Shown here piece after piece: positions 1-13,239 of a stretch of DNA of 64,000 nt (position 1 is its first letter; the number at the start of each line of letters is the position of its first letter). Source of the stretch: Himantopus leucocephalus (taxonomy: Eukaryota; Chordata; Aves; Charadriiformes; Recurvirostridae); assembly GCA_003993805.1 (NCBI GenBank), contig RSEF01000003.1, positions 109,001,531 to 109,065,530 on the forward strand, read 5' to 3'. The notes under the pieces are model-generated. The model saw only the letters and a list, made by a program, of their open reading frames with translations, was not told the origin of the DNA and ran no database searches. The position numbers and the translations under genes are program-made.

Positions 1-2500
1 GACCAAAATACGTCCTGTTTTACCTCAAACCAGGACACATAGGAAGAGCAATGGTAACACATTTATAATTCTGGAGTAAAGATGAAAGCCACTGTTTTGA
101 CTTAGCCCAGGGACTGTCATATAACTTATTAATCGGGAAGTGTAATATTTAGGTTTAGTTATCAGCCATAATTTGGCAGGCTCTCTCACAGTATTGTTAT
201 GTTATGGACATTTCCTGCTTTGGAAATGGGGAGGCTGTACTCCACCTGAAAAAAAATCATAGTTTGTTTTCTGAGTTATTGACATTTCAGAAAGCTAGAT
301 CTTGGAATGTTTAGGGATTCATTTTCTGACTGATGAGTTACAGCACAGGTGACTAATACGGACCAGTCACAAGGAAAGAACAACAGGAGCAACTCTTTCC
401 AAAGCATAAAATGAAAAATTTATTCTGAAGTCCTGTGTCATCACTACTAAAACATGCCTGACGTAATTAAAAAAAAAAGGAATAAAAAGCACAAACCGGA
501 TAGTAGCATTCAAATAGAAAGATTTGATATCTTAGAAGTATCTTACTTATTAAATGTGCATTTCAAAGAGATAAAACCAACAGGTCATTCTAATAACAAT
601 AATACCGTGATTGTATGTGATCATGATAAAATTGCATTTATTATGTGCAAAAATATGGGTTTTAAATTAATATATGTGTTCTCAGTACTTCAGAAAAGCA
701 AATTCCACAAAGCTGGAAACGTGAGTGAAAGAGAGTAGGAGGAAAAAAATTAAATGACAAAGATAATACCAAATTTCTTAGATAATGCTTCATTGCATAC
801 ATAATATCTGTAATTATTTAATAAAGAAAAAAACATTCTAATGATGGGTATTCATGAGAAGTAAACAGAAAAATAAGTTTGATAACACAGATGTGGATGA
901 GTGATACAGAAGTAAAAAAGTACTCATGAAAAGTTTACTGACAAAGGATAAGGCCCATAAGAGGGAATGTTTTGCCTATACCAAGGTCAAGAGTAATGTG
1001 AATCATCATTGGATCAAATACATTCCATACTACAAATACATTCCATACTATGAAAAGGAAGGAAGTTAGAGTTGTATCAGCAATTGCTTGTAATGCACAG
1101 AGCTCCAAAAATCATATCTAGATGCATCAGTGCAAAGCTTATATACAGAACTTATAGTGTGATCTTGATCACTGGAATCAGGGACATATTTTCAGTGTGA
1201 CCAGCCTAAGAAGAAAATAATAGAATCATGTGGTCTAATAAAATCACCGAATCTGCCTGGTCTGAAAACACTCCTTTCAGGCAACCCAGTGCCTCCAAAT
1301 GCCCAGCTCAGACACCTCTGGACTAAAATGAGACATAAATCTGCCTTCTATAGCGCTCCAAGGATGCCCACCCAAATCTTCAGTTTCTAATCTCACATAA
1401 TTTACACTGAAACTTCACTCAGAACTAACATTACTTCTTGTAGAGCAGGGTTGTCCCTGAGCAGTCATCAGCAGAGAGGCAAGAACAACTTCCCTTACAT
1501 CTAAGATTTTTTCCTTAGACTCAGAATGAGGTTTAATGAGTTTCTCTGGTGAACATGTTTTTCTACGAATGGGCTGGTCCATCAGCATAGTTTGTTTACT
1601 GCAGGTGTAGTGACAGACCACTTTTTTGTGCCTTCCAGAGGCATATGGCTTCCCAGAAAACCATGAAACAGTATTTATCTTTCTCCCTTCTCAGCATGGC
1701 TTGGATCCATAATTGAGCCCTTAATTTCTTTTCTCAAAGAACTAAAATCTGCCTGTTAAACTGCCAGGTGCAATGTGATGTTAATGACTGAGTAGTGCAT
1801 AATTCTGTGGTATTAATAGCTATTTCTAGGCATGTATGTACCTGTCCTAATCATTAATTCCTTTCTGACTGTTACATTATTCTTTCTCAAACAATATTTT
1901 TCCTTCTATCTATTAAGAAGCTCTTTGTGTCCCTCTTGATTTTTCTGTTCGCTATAATTAGTTTTAAATCACATTTCCTTAAATTAGAGAGTTTTCAACC
2001 TTCTATACTGAATGAAATTTCATGGCTTTGAGTTGGATATCCCTTTTCAAATTTGATAAAAAATTTTAAAAAGCCTTGCTAACCACTTATCACACACGTC
2101 AGAAACTTCAAAATTATATGTTCAAAATTAATCTATAGTTAGCTATATTATTAATGCACACTGTTTCATCAGAAAGGTGGTAACTTCTGAGCACTCAAAG
2201 TTGCTAGAGAAGCTCTTAGGTGTGAGGATTGGTAAACAAGAGCATTTTATACACTTGTTAAACATGATGTGGTTTTTCTTTTTAAAAGAAAGACAGATAG
2301 AATCCAGATTTCTTTTTTTTTTGTCTTCATGATTAATCAGGATAATATAGTGCATCTTTTGTATTCTGAAGTCAGGCTGCAGTGACGTTTTCCACTATTA
2401 TGGTCCTCCTGTCTGAGAAATAAGTGGTTTGCACCACAGTAAAAAAGCTGAAAAGATATTAAAATGAATACTTCTTCAGTCCCATTTGTATATCTCAAGT
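1..2500. other. AT-rich non-coding DNA
   Basis: No recognisable gene, RNA or transposon is visible. ORFs are short and rich in Asn, Lys and Ile, as expected by chance in AT-rich DNA. The one longer example (454-738, plus, 94 codons) starts in an A-run, has no splice context and resembles no family I know. The stretch contains the 18-bp duplication listed separately. Confidence 0.6.
1016..1051. repeat. 18-bp direct tandem duplication
   Basis: The unit AAATACATTCCATACTAC occurs at 1016-1033 and again at 1034-1051 with one mismatch in the last base. Two copies only; probably a replication-slippage or short duplication event. No coding context. Confidence 0.9.
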
Positions 2501-3250
2501 TGCTCTGAACATGGTTTCAGTGACCACCTCTAGCCTGCTCTGTGGAGGAGGACTATCTATACTGGAGCACCCGTTCTGCATTCCTAGTGTTGGCATCAAA
2601 GGCATCTCTAAGGGTCCCCAGTTCCATTCAACTCCAAACCACGTTTGTCCTCTTTCCAAATTCCCGTTTCCCAGTAATCATTCCTTCTACCATACGGTGT
2701 CACACCCCAGCTGTCTGCACCATGCATGACCTGTTGAAGGTTGATTTGCTGTGTCTCCCTTAGATCTCTACGCAAGGCACAGATCAGCTGCTAGTAACTG
2801 AAGTGCAAGGGAAGGATGGAGGAGGCTTGGAGGCTTTGCCCATGAGGTGTGTATAGACACCTTCAGAGGGGGACTCCACAGAGTAGCACCCTGGAGGATA
2901 TATTTATTGAGCAAAGTTATCTTGTGGGCTCTGTCTTTCGCATCAGCCAATGCAACCCATCAACAACTCAGTGCTGTGCCTGGAGTGTGGCAATCTCTTC
3001 TGCTGCAGGGCCTGTGCAGACAGATGCGTATCATGCTGTGATGTGCATATATCACATCATCCATATGGTCAGCCACTTGAATGCCTACATGGACCAGACT
3101 TCATCTCTTTTCTTTCCCAATACCTGAAGTCCTGGGACGCAGAGTCTGGGAGCCCAGGAGAGAAAGCTGTTTGAGCCACCTGTGGGTCTCTTGGATGTAG
3201 GTGTCATAAAAAGCACAGTACCTATACTGAGCTCATCTGGTGGGTCGTGT
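2500..3250 (+). other. GC-richer block with a cysteine-rich ORF, unidentified
   Basis: This block is richer in G and C than its flanks and is open in several plus-strand frames between about 2511 and 3174. The frame starting at the ATG of 2950 runs 74 codons to a TGA at 3172-3174. Its first third is cysteine-rich: two CxxC-type pairs, two CC doublets and a following HH, reminiscent of a zinc-binding module but matching none I recognise. A pyrimidine-rich tract ending in CAG at about 2946 could act as a splice acceptor just upstream. I see no matching donor or promoter. It may be an old degraded repeat, a real exon or chance. Confidence 0.15.
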
Positions 3251-3537
3251 GAGCAACGCTCTGAAAGCTTAGTTTCAGGGCTCAGGTCTTGTCCTCTTAT
3301 GTCTTTGTTTGGATTGTAATTTATTTCAGTTAAATAACTTCTGATTCAATGGGAATTGTGTTTAAAATTAATCCTGTAGAATTTAGCCCTGTAATTAAGT
3401 TACTTATTTCTAGACTAATATTGTATTTCTTGCACACTCACCTCTCTCTCTCAGAATTGGAGAGGTGGGCTGACTGCCAGCAAACATTGGGTGAGCCCTC
3501 AGTCATTGTAACAAATCAAGAACAAGTCTTGTTTTGG

Positions 3538-4017
3538 TCAATGATAATAAAAGTCATGACATTTATGCCAGTAAAACACCAGTTCACATCTGTTAGTGAT
3601 GGTGGTTAAATTTGTGGACAACACCTGTTTTACTCGTGAGGACAGACTGTATGTGGCGCTATGGCCGTGTTCAGTGTCACTGAAATGCATAGCGCTGCAT
3701 CTGTTTACTGGCAGCTCTCCAGCAGAGCAGGTGTGCCTCTTCTCAGGCTGCTGGTTAAGGGAATACTGTTGTAAATCACTTTGGTCCATTAGATATGAGG
3801 ATACGTAGGCCCCCAACAGTGAGATAGCAGGACCCCGGCAGTGAGATACGAGGAAGAGTTTGTGACTACATGGTTTGGTAAAATCCTGAATTAAGATGTA
3901 TAGAGGATGGAAGGCTGGATAGGCATACCGACTAACATCACATAATTCAATGTTTTTCCATTCCTGGATGATATATTTGCTTCCTGTAGCTAAAATAAAT
4001 GCACACATTGCACACAT
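3538..4017 (-). other. 159-codon ORF of unknown status
   Basis: This is among the longest uninterrupted frames in the window outside the transposons. It reads from an ATG at 4015-4017 to a stop at 3538-3540 on the minus strand. The product is Cys-, His- and Ser-rich with no transmembrane run, repeat or motif that I recognise. The opposite strand is also partly open (3596-3808), which suggests low stop density from base composition rather than selection. The DNA contains a short imperfect repeat around 3810-3850 (GTGAGATA with CCCC-rich flanks). No splice-site pair or polyadenylation signal clearly belongs to it. Probably not a gene. Confidence 0.12.
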
Positions 4018-7000
4018 GGATTTCTACAGAAAAAAATATGATGTAGGAAGAAGACATAAAAATCTGAATGATTATGCATGGTAATTAATAATTAAAGCCT
4101 TGCAGAGAAACTTAATGAAAGTGAATCAAACCCAAGTAGCTTCATTTATGTTTGACATGAATTGTGAAGAGGCCGTGTCATTCCAGAAGGAAATCTACCC
4201 ACTACACTTACGCAAAATGTACAAGAAATATCACAATGTCAGGTTCATCTGTGCCATAAACCTATTGGTTATGGTTTACCCTATAAACGTTGGGGTTTAT
4301 TTTTTATCAGTATTATTCCCTGGATTAACTGCCAGTATGGAGACAACCCTTCTCACAAAGACCCTCTGAGCACAGAGCTCCAGGGAGCACAGCTACAGAG
4401 TCACTACCCCTCTGAACTAAAGTAATGCAAATAGTGCAGTTGTGCTTTTTAAAGGATGACCTGGATCTACCTTACATACTGAATAGTGCTTTGTACAACG
4501 TAGTAGGGATAGGACATAAAAACCCAATTGTTCGATTTTAGGTATACAAATGAATCTTCACAGAAATGTGAAGTAATCCTGTTTGTGGTATTCTATGACT
4601 TGGGTGTACATTTCTTTTCAAAAATTTATCCAGATCTCTCCAGGCAAAGTTGTTAACACAGGACTCTAAGTCAGACACAGTGAAGTGCATCATCTCCTGA
4701 TGAGGACAGACTGCATTCCTCTCTGACTTTGAGGCTGTGCATGTCAATCAAGCTGCAATTAACTAGTAGCAACGGTAAACCAATTAATGCTACCTGAAAG
4801 GTAAGACAGACCACACTCTCTCCTTCACTTAGGTTATTTCTAGACTAATCCTTGCAACAAAATGCCCCAGTGACCTGTATAATCAAAGGGTGCATGTATT
4901 ATTACTATTAAAATGGTGGCTCTTAAAACACTTTGTTGATTTTTTTATATGCGTAATTACAATTATTACAACTTACAAGTAGATGCATGTAAGCTGCATC
5001 TATTATATGCATGTAAGAAACACATACATACGTTTCTATGTATTCAGCACCACAACAATGTTACTCTTACTGTTGCTTAGCTTAATGAAACCAAGCATGT
5101 AAGCCATGTCCTGAATGTACATTTCCTGTCTTCTCGTAATCTTTTCAATAAATATAAAGGCAAGCAAGAAATTTGTGTCAGTATAAGCAAGGGACTATTT
5201 ATGCCTTTTCTTTGACATCTTTATTGTGACTGTTATTGGTAGACACCCAAAGTTAATGTTCTTCAGGTGAAAAACATTAAATCAACTAATTACATTTTCC
5301 AGTTTAATGAAAGAGTATTTACATTTTTACTTCGCCTGATTTAGAAGATTTCAAACCATTTGCTTTCAAAACATTTTTTTCAAAACTCTGGTAAGCAGAA
5401 GTCTGAAAACAATTATAGGAACCATAAGAAATGAGCTCTAGCAATGGCTGGTAGGTAGTAAAGCAAAAGGGAATGATAATTTCATGTTTATCTCTCCTCA
5501 TTTTTTTCCCCTGACTTCTGATGGCAGTCAGTCAAACAGTTGTTTCTTTTTCTTACAAGCTTTTAGTTTTTGATAAGATATGTCCTTATTCTCAAAGTAG
5601 CTATTTATGGAACTTTTGAAATCAGTTCTGTGGTTTTCATTTTTTTTTCATATACTCTGAAAAGTTCACACTTTGCTGAGGATTTGAGGGTTTTCTGCTA
5701 AAAGGAATTAATTCAAAGGTCTTCCTAAAAGCCGCATTGTTACTCCTCGGAATGCTTTTATGCTTGCTTTATCCTGTATGCGCTTCAACAGCCATCACCA
5801 TTCTGCTTCCTTCACTTTTCTTCCTGTCTCTTTCAGCTACAGAAGAAAGTGACAAGCTCTCGTCTTGATGTTGTCATTGTTATTTTCCTATGCTGGGAAT
5901 AAGGTTTCAAAGTATGAGTAGTTGCCTAGGTCACAAAACCTGTGTAATGTGTAGTGATCACGGCTATATTTAAGCCCAATGAACTACTTTTACAGAGTTC
6001 AGCATTTTATAAATCATTGGTGTTTTCAACTGGAAGAACGTGGAAAATGTTTTAACTGTACGCTCAGAAACATCATTGTGCACCAAATCTAGCCATCAAG
6101 TTTATTTAAGTCCAGTCAAGCTACCACCTTATTTTGGGTAGGAAGACAGGCACTGTGAGAATGATCAGGGCAGCCTGTATGTGGGAATTTATCTGCAGTC
6201 TGCTCAGTTAACACCTTTAGCAGTTCTTTAATCGAGAGACACGAAAGCCAGGAGAATAGCAGAAGCTCTTTGGAGTGCCTAATAAAACAATATTGTTTAC
6301 TTTCTCAGTGTCTTAGAGGTCAAATTACATTAGTCACATGAGAAATAGAATCAGGAGACAGATGAAATACAAGTATTAAAATAGTCTGAGGCCTGTGACT
6401 AACTTCAGTAAGAAGCTGAAATCCTTCTGTAAAGATAAAGCCATCTGTCTGAGACTGTCATTACAGGCAAATACTGAATTTGAAAGTAACCTAGAAATTC
6501 CAGGCTATTTAGTGAATATCCAAATTACTACTGAATCAATGTATTTCTGCCATTAAAGGAAACAATATCCCCTTTTTGTCAGAAAATCACGTCTCTTACG
6601 AATATTCATGGAAGCAATATAGAAAATTTCCCAACAGAGTAACAGCCAAATTCTTTGTACTGTAGACAAGGTCAATAGATCTAGACAAATTACATCAGAC
6701 ATCAAAGTTGTTCTGGCAACCAGCTGCTCACATAAAGATTCTCAGTAACCTGTGGGGTGTTGTAGGAATATTGGTGGTATATCAGACCACCAAAGAAAAT
6801 CCCTAACTCTCTATTTCACTGAGCTAGGAGACTTTCAATAGCAACAAATGCAAGAAATCTCAACAACTCCACCTGGATGCTCAAGCAAAGCCATGCAAAT
6901 CCCAAGGACACGGAAGTTCAGTGTTACAACGGTGCAATCTGAGTATAGAAGACTGAGAAAATTGCAAATTAACAGCTTGATAACGATGTGAAACAGCAGT

Positions 7001-10000
7001 ATTCAATCAAGCTCGTGAAGGTTATACCAGACATGTGGTGTTGCAGGAAGAAGATACTCAACAGGATCAGATAATGAGATGTTTTAGCATGTAACGTGAA
7101 CAAACAATGGGAGAGCGAAGAGTTGGTGAATGACAGTTGGAAAACTGCTGATAGAGAGAAAAGGTGAATCTTGACCTAAAGCATTTCACAGTTAATGATT
7201 AAAATATATCTTTGATATATTTAAGCTATATTATAGCCACATCAATAAGGAATTTACATTTTTTTCTAGTATTTCTCTAGTATTGTCTATAATAACTTTA
7301 GATCTCATTAGGCACTGAACCACAATGATCTTTGGTTAACAAAGGCACCAACTAGTAATTAAAGAAAGTGGCTGAACTGTTAATACTACTGACCTTGAGT
7401 CTTGTATGACTCCAGAAAAGGCAGTTTTATTAACTCCTTTCCTTCTATTTTCAATTGGTCAAGCATGAAGTTTAATTTTCAGGTAGCAAGATAATATAGA
7501 GAATGAGCGGTATTCATTTCAGAACATCCTGAGTGTCTCAAGAAGATCTCAAGATTCATGAATCTCTGAAGAATATAAAAAATTTCACAAGAAAATGGTC
7601 TTAATATAGCTTTCAATCTGTTTAGAACTTTTAAGGCAGTTGGATTTACATTTAAAAGAGGCTTTTTTTAACCCAACTGAACAGCCTTTTGAAATTATGT
7701 ACTGTCTGGTAAAATTGATGGACAATACCTTTCTTGATCATGCCATGGGACCTTCAAATTTACAGAGGAACATTTGTCAGCACTAAACAAAAATGCAGGC
7801 ATCAATCAAAATAATTGCTACAACAAACATGCGTTAGTGATTAAACACTCCAATTCCAGTTTGCTTCTTATTCATTAACCTGGCCATTGTTAAACTAATC
7901 ATGCAAATTTTTTTTCAGATTTATATAACAATTAAAGGTGTCCCAATGAGTTTATTGAAATTGTTATAGAACACTGTCTAGGTACACCTACACCTGTAAT
8001 ATGCTAAATGATTCCATAAGCAAGAAATTATCACCCAAATAGTACTTGATGCTACTTGAAACAGATAAACTGCAGTTAGTCACTATTTTTCCTGAAGATA
8101 ACAGGGTGTTGTGAACCTTTCTAGCTTACAGTTGACTTTATTTTTATGTGCATTGCCTTATGTGAGCAAAAATTTCTTTCTTAACCCCACATCTTGTATC
8201 ATAATGTACTGGACCAGACTGTTTCGATTTTTATTAAGATCAGTTTCACCTAAATATAAAATGTAACCAGCTTTTTATTGGCAGTGGGTAGCATCCTTTT
8301 TCCAATCTTCATGAATAAAGGCTTTAGGAAAGAATTTTATTGTACTGCTTCTAAAAATACAGTTTTGTAATCTTAACTTCAGGCTCAGATCATGAAACCA
8401 GATGCCACAGAAGCCTTAGTAGGGTTCCCTGAAAATTAATAAGATGACACTGAATACTGAAAAACTTGTCTGAATTCTAGCAAGTAGAAGCTGTTATCCA
8501 AAACGAAGGGATTAGGGTTGACATACTTCCTTAACTTCGAGTAAGACAAACAATTGGAAACACAGTTTGGGGTATGAAATTAAATTTGAAAGGAGAGGTC
8601 GACAGAAAAATGTATTACATTCCTTACAACCTGTCCTCTATATTGATTAGTTGGTCATCTTTATTGTTGCTTAGTATTTATCAAGTAGAGTCAATAATCA
8701 TATTCTGAATAGTAATGTAAACAATATTATATGTACATATTGCAACACTACAAGCTTACTGTAAAATTACTTTTAATTCCAGGACTACATCATTTATAAA
8801 CCCTCTGTGATCACATCCAGTTTAAGCTCCTCTGTGTAACCACACATTAGTTGCCTGGCTCAGGTGTCCTGCCTTTGAAATTAGTAATTAAATTTTAAAA
8901 TAATTAAACTTATTTAATTAGTAACACTGACTGTACAACATCATCCCATGCTCCTGTTAAGATAGAATTCTTCCCTTTCATAAGGGCTAATATTTAAAAG
9001 ACAGTATGTGAATTTCAGATCAAAAATAGTTCAGAGTCATCAGCATAAACAACTGTTACCATGCTTTCACTATGTGTTTTTAATTCTTATATTATTCCTG
9101 GTAATTGCTTGCCAAAAACTGAGTACAACTGCAAATTCAATTTTCTGAGAAGATTTCCCTTTCCTCTGAGGAACCGTGTAGTTTCTCCAGCTATTTTGGT
9201 GTTTTGTCAAAAAATGAACCTACAAACTTTTGGGATGACTGTTAAAAATAGTTAAATCATTTTTGAGGAATCATTTGATGCCAGATCATATTGCAAATAT
9301 ACCAGTTTAGTGTTTTCTGGAGCATAATCTGGTTTAAAGCAAGGTATGCTACACTGCTTTCAACACCTCCTTTCAGTGTTATATCCGAAGTACCAAGGCT
9401 TGGCACACAACCCCACTGAGTCTGAGTCAACCATGATGAACATTTTCAGAACAGTCCCCTCACCCAAGCTGGCCCAGCAATCCTCATTTAATGGCAGAAA
9501 CAATTCTGTGCATTTTTGCTATTCAGTTCACACAGAAACAACATGCTATAGATATATGATATAAAATGATTTCAATGGCAGATAATACATGATTTCATAA
9601 TGTGTTACAGAACTATGGAGTTTCTAAGACATTTTAAAACAACATATGGCCACTAATGACAAAAATCACCTTAAAGAAAATTTCCTACTATGCTGCCTGG
9701 TGAACTTTCTTCCCACCATTTCTGTTCCTTAAGAAAATATCTCCATTATTATTTTAGTGTCTCATCCTTTTCTGCAAGTACCTGTGCATGCCATATTGTT
9801 CCAGCATTATAGCTCCAGTAGAACAATATTGTCTACCTCTCACTGCAGAATTCACACAGACCTCAGCATCTCTGCCCAAAGATCCCTTTTCTGGGTCAAC
9901 ACCTAAGGGAGGTATAAAGGTCAAGATGAAAGAGAGATTAATGAGGGATCAGTACTCCACAGGAATCGAAGGAAGCTAGACTTAATTGGGACCTAAATCA

Positions 10001-13000
10001 GCCATCCTTGCATCTTTTAGCTTGCCTTTAAACTGGAAAAGGTTAAAAGGAGCAGCAGATCAAGAAAGCAGGTGACCACAAAACTAATGAAAAGACACAA
10101 GCGTCTAGGTGATCAAATAATACAGGACGGTGCTCAGTAGGTTCAAACAGTGTGGGTTTAATTAGGGGCAGCTCTGATAACAGGCAAGAGGAGAAAACTG
10201 CACTTTCCTAATCATTGAATTTGGATTGATATACATGGTGTTTTACAGAAAAATAGTCAAAAATCTTGGATACTGAAACTATCAAGGTTGTGTAGACAGA
10301 GACTTTTGCAATACTGTGAAGCTTCGCGATGCAAGTCTTATCTTCTAAGCATCCCGCAGTGAGTCAATACAGCACACAGGGATATTGTATGCCACAGGCC
10401 TGTGACAACTAAAAGTGAGATTTAACTCACCCAACTTTATCTATGCTTAGGTGCTGGCCCTAAACCTAGGAGAAGAGAACTGAATACAAGGTGTCTGGAA
10501 AAACCTGCAGGGTCATGCAAAGGCATTTACAAAATGAATACTGGCAACGTATGAACACCATGCAGCAAAGCTATTTCTACAAGCCATGATGCAAAGTCAT
10601 AATGGATTCACCTATGAAAAAGAAATCACCAAATCTCCCTACCAATAGGCTTTTGCACTGAAGGCCAGGAAAAAGGATGGGACTTTTTTGTCTTCCTTCA
10701 CATTTCCTTGAAAACACAAATGTGCAGGAAAAGCCTGATTCCACTGACAAGCCAGAGTTTATGTCTCTGTCAAGCCCACCCCACGTAACAAAATTGTTCA
10801 ATTTTTTTCCATAACCCCAACTGTTTGCTGCTTAGCTATATCAAATCACTGCTAAAATATGAGCGTAGATCGTTTGACAGGTGAAGTAAGTTAGAATTAG
10901 GTGTTACTGCAGTCTGAAAGCACCTGGATTTCCCTTGCTGTTATTCCAGTCCTTAAATAAAAATAATAACAGCTTGAATGGGAGCTGAAGCATATGATCT
11001 GCAGAGACACCAGGAAGCTTAACAATTCACGATCGTTGATGCAAATCCAATGCCTTGGATAGATATTGGGCTCTAACTAGTGTGTTGCCTATGTTATCTC
11101 ACGCTTTGGATTTGAGCAAGAGATGCTACCAGATCCTCTTGAGTCACAATGCAGAAGCAAAGAGAAGATCCAGGACAGGTATAGGACTTTTTTCTGATTC
11201 AGCTTCTTACATTTTCAACTAATTAATACAGGACATATTTTCCAGAGACTGATCAAATGAATGTAGACTCCTTCCTATATTCAATATTTCTATTTTAAGC
11301 AACGCCGGGGAAGATCACAGAAGACCCATGGAAATTTTGTCATAAAAACATTGAGAGAGGTGGGTCTGACTATAAAGTATCCAAATGTCAACCAGGAGTA
11401 GGTGAAGCAGTTGACTTAAGAGTATAACTGCAGAGGAAGGACCAAGGAACACAACATGATCTCCTACTGGTGATACCAGTATTACCTATCCAGTGCCTAG
11501 GAGTAGAATTTTCTTAACAGGATTGGCATACTATTGTCTCAGGTTTCAGCAACATTATAACTGCCAATATAAAAACTGGGACTTCTGCATTAAAACCCAA
11601 AAACCAGTCAGGAAATAAACATGATAACAACTTCAACAGGTAAGGGAAGCTCATTCAATTTTGACAACATATTTGAATTTTGCATCAATGCATGAAACAG
11701 CAGGTTTAGAAGGACTGTTCTAAACAGGGAAGGAAAGAGAGAAATAGGATGATGCTTTCGCTTTTTTTTTTATTTGCTTTGCTTTTAGCAAAAATGTTAA
11801 CCTTTTGCAAGCAGTTTTTGTCATGTAATGGAGACATTATGTCATTGTAGTAATCAGGCAATAGAAGATTTGCTTGTTTGGCTGTGTTCTCTATTGAAAA
11901 TAAAACCACTAATTCAAATTTTTTAAACTAGAGTTTACAAAGTGAAGCGTATGTCATCAGTGTCTTGGATGGCAGAAAGAGGTAGTGTCATCAGCTTATA
12001 GTTGAATGGGCTTGAAAGCAAATCAAAGCCTTATGGAACAGCGTGATGCCAAATGGCTGCATGTGTTAGACGGAATGTGTGAGAGCCTTAACTTCTGCAA
12101 ATCACAAATAAAGGAAAGTGAGGCGCTTAAGTTGGGAGTAAAGTTCTCATTTGTATTGTTATACTTCATGGGATCTCTCCAGCAATGAAAATATTTTGTA
12201 TCATAAAAGCATGAAAATTGTGCATAGCATATATTTTTTTTTGTAATATTAGAATTACAGTTACAGGAAGCCTTAAACAGGTTTGTAGGCTAAGACCAAT
12301 TGTCCGGAAATAGGACAGTCAGAAGGATTTCAAGTGCAACAGCTTTCACTGCTAGGAAGAGGATCTTGATATAAGAAATCAACTTATGACAGATACTGTG
12401 TGCACGTTTCTGCTCAGCTGGACACAATATTACATTAGGTTGTTGGGTTTTTTTGCAGGATTGTAAATTCAAACTAATAAAACTGCAGGTTTTGTTAATT
12501 TCATCTAGTAAGGAAGAAAGAAAAACTGGAAGAAACAAGAATTCCTTAAGCATTAATTAATATACAACAGCACTGTAATAGTCCTCAACAGTAGTTAGAA
12601 TAATGGTAGCTCAGATTAAGTCAGCTCTGGGAAGCTACTTTTAAGAAACATCCTAAATGACAGGTTACAGAGATCTCGTTCAGACATCAAAATATACAGT
12701 CTCTTTTTTGTGTGCATTTCTTACATCAGTTTCCTACTTTGCAGTCAAGAACTTAAGCCTTCACTGTGTTAACCTGTTGTTTTTAATTCTGACTTGTCCG
12801 GTCTGTGATGACCTTAATTGGATTTGACAACCACAAAGCATGCTCCTTTCCGAAAGCAACAATTCTCAGGAAAGTGTTTTCCAGACCAGCTTTTCAGAGT
12901 ACTTGCAAATTAAAAACAAAGTAAGTCTGGGAAACATTGCGATTAGGGTGTATTTTCCAATGAACTACAAAGTCACATTTGGGGCATGATTATCATATAC

Positions 13001-13239
13001 CAGTTAAAACAGAAGTCACTCTTTGCAAGTCTTGACCAGTGATCATCCACCAAACTGAAGGGGATGAAAGACAAGAATAAATCAATGTCTGTACAGTAAT
13101 TTTCCTTACTTGCACAGTAGGATCACTTCAAGGACAGGTAGGCATAATTGTGCTGCCTGATTTTGAACCTACTTAATATTAGATTTCCAAGTCAAGACCA
13201 GACTCCTTATTTTGTGTTCTTACTACAATTGAAAAAGTA
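4018..13239. other. AT-rich non-coding DNA
   Basis: About 9 kb with dense stops in all frames, many A and T runs, and no recognisable transposon, RNA gene or exon. A good pyrimidine tract ending in CAG at about 5836 resembles a splice acceptor, but the following sequence is open for only about 20 codons and no donor stands out. The TAATTA cluster at 8881-8925 is listed separately. Confidence 0.6.
8881..8925. repeat. AT-rich near-palindrome with three TAATTA sites
   Basis: TAATTA, the core bound by many homeodomain proteins, occurs at 8885-8890, 8901-8906 and 8915-8920. The outer arms form an imperfect inverted repeat: TTAGTAATTAAAT on the left, and ATTTAATTAGTAA on the right, whose reverse complement differs at one position of 13. 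It could be a regulatory element, a cruciform-prone sequence, or chance in AT-rich DNA. Confidence 0.45.
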
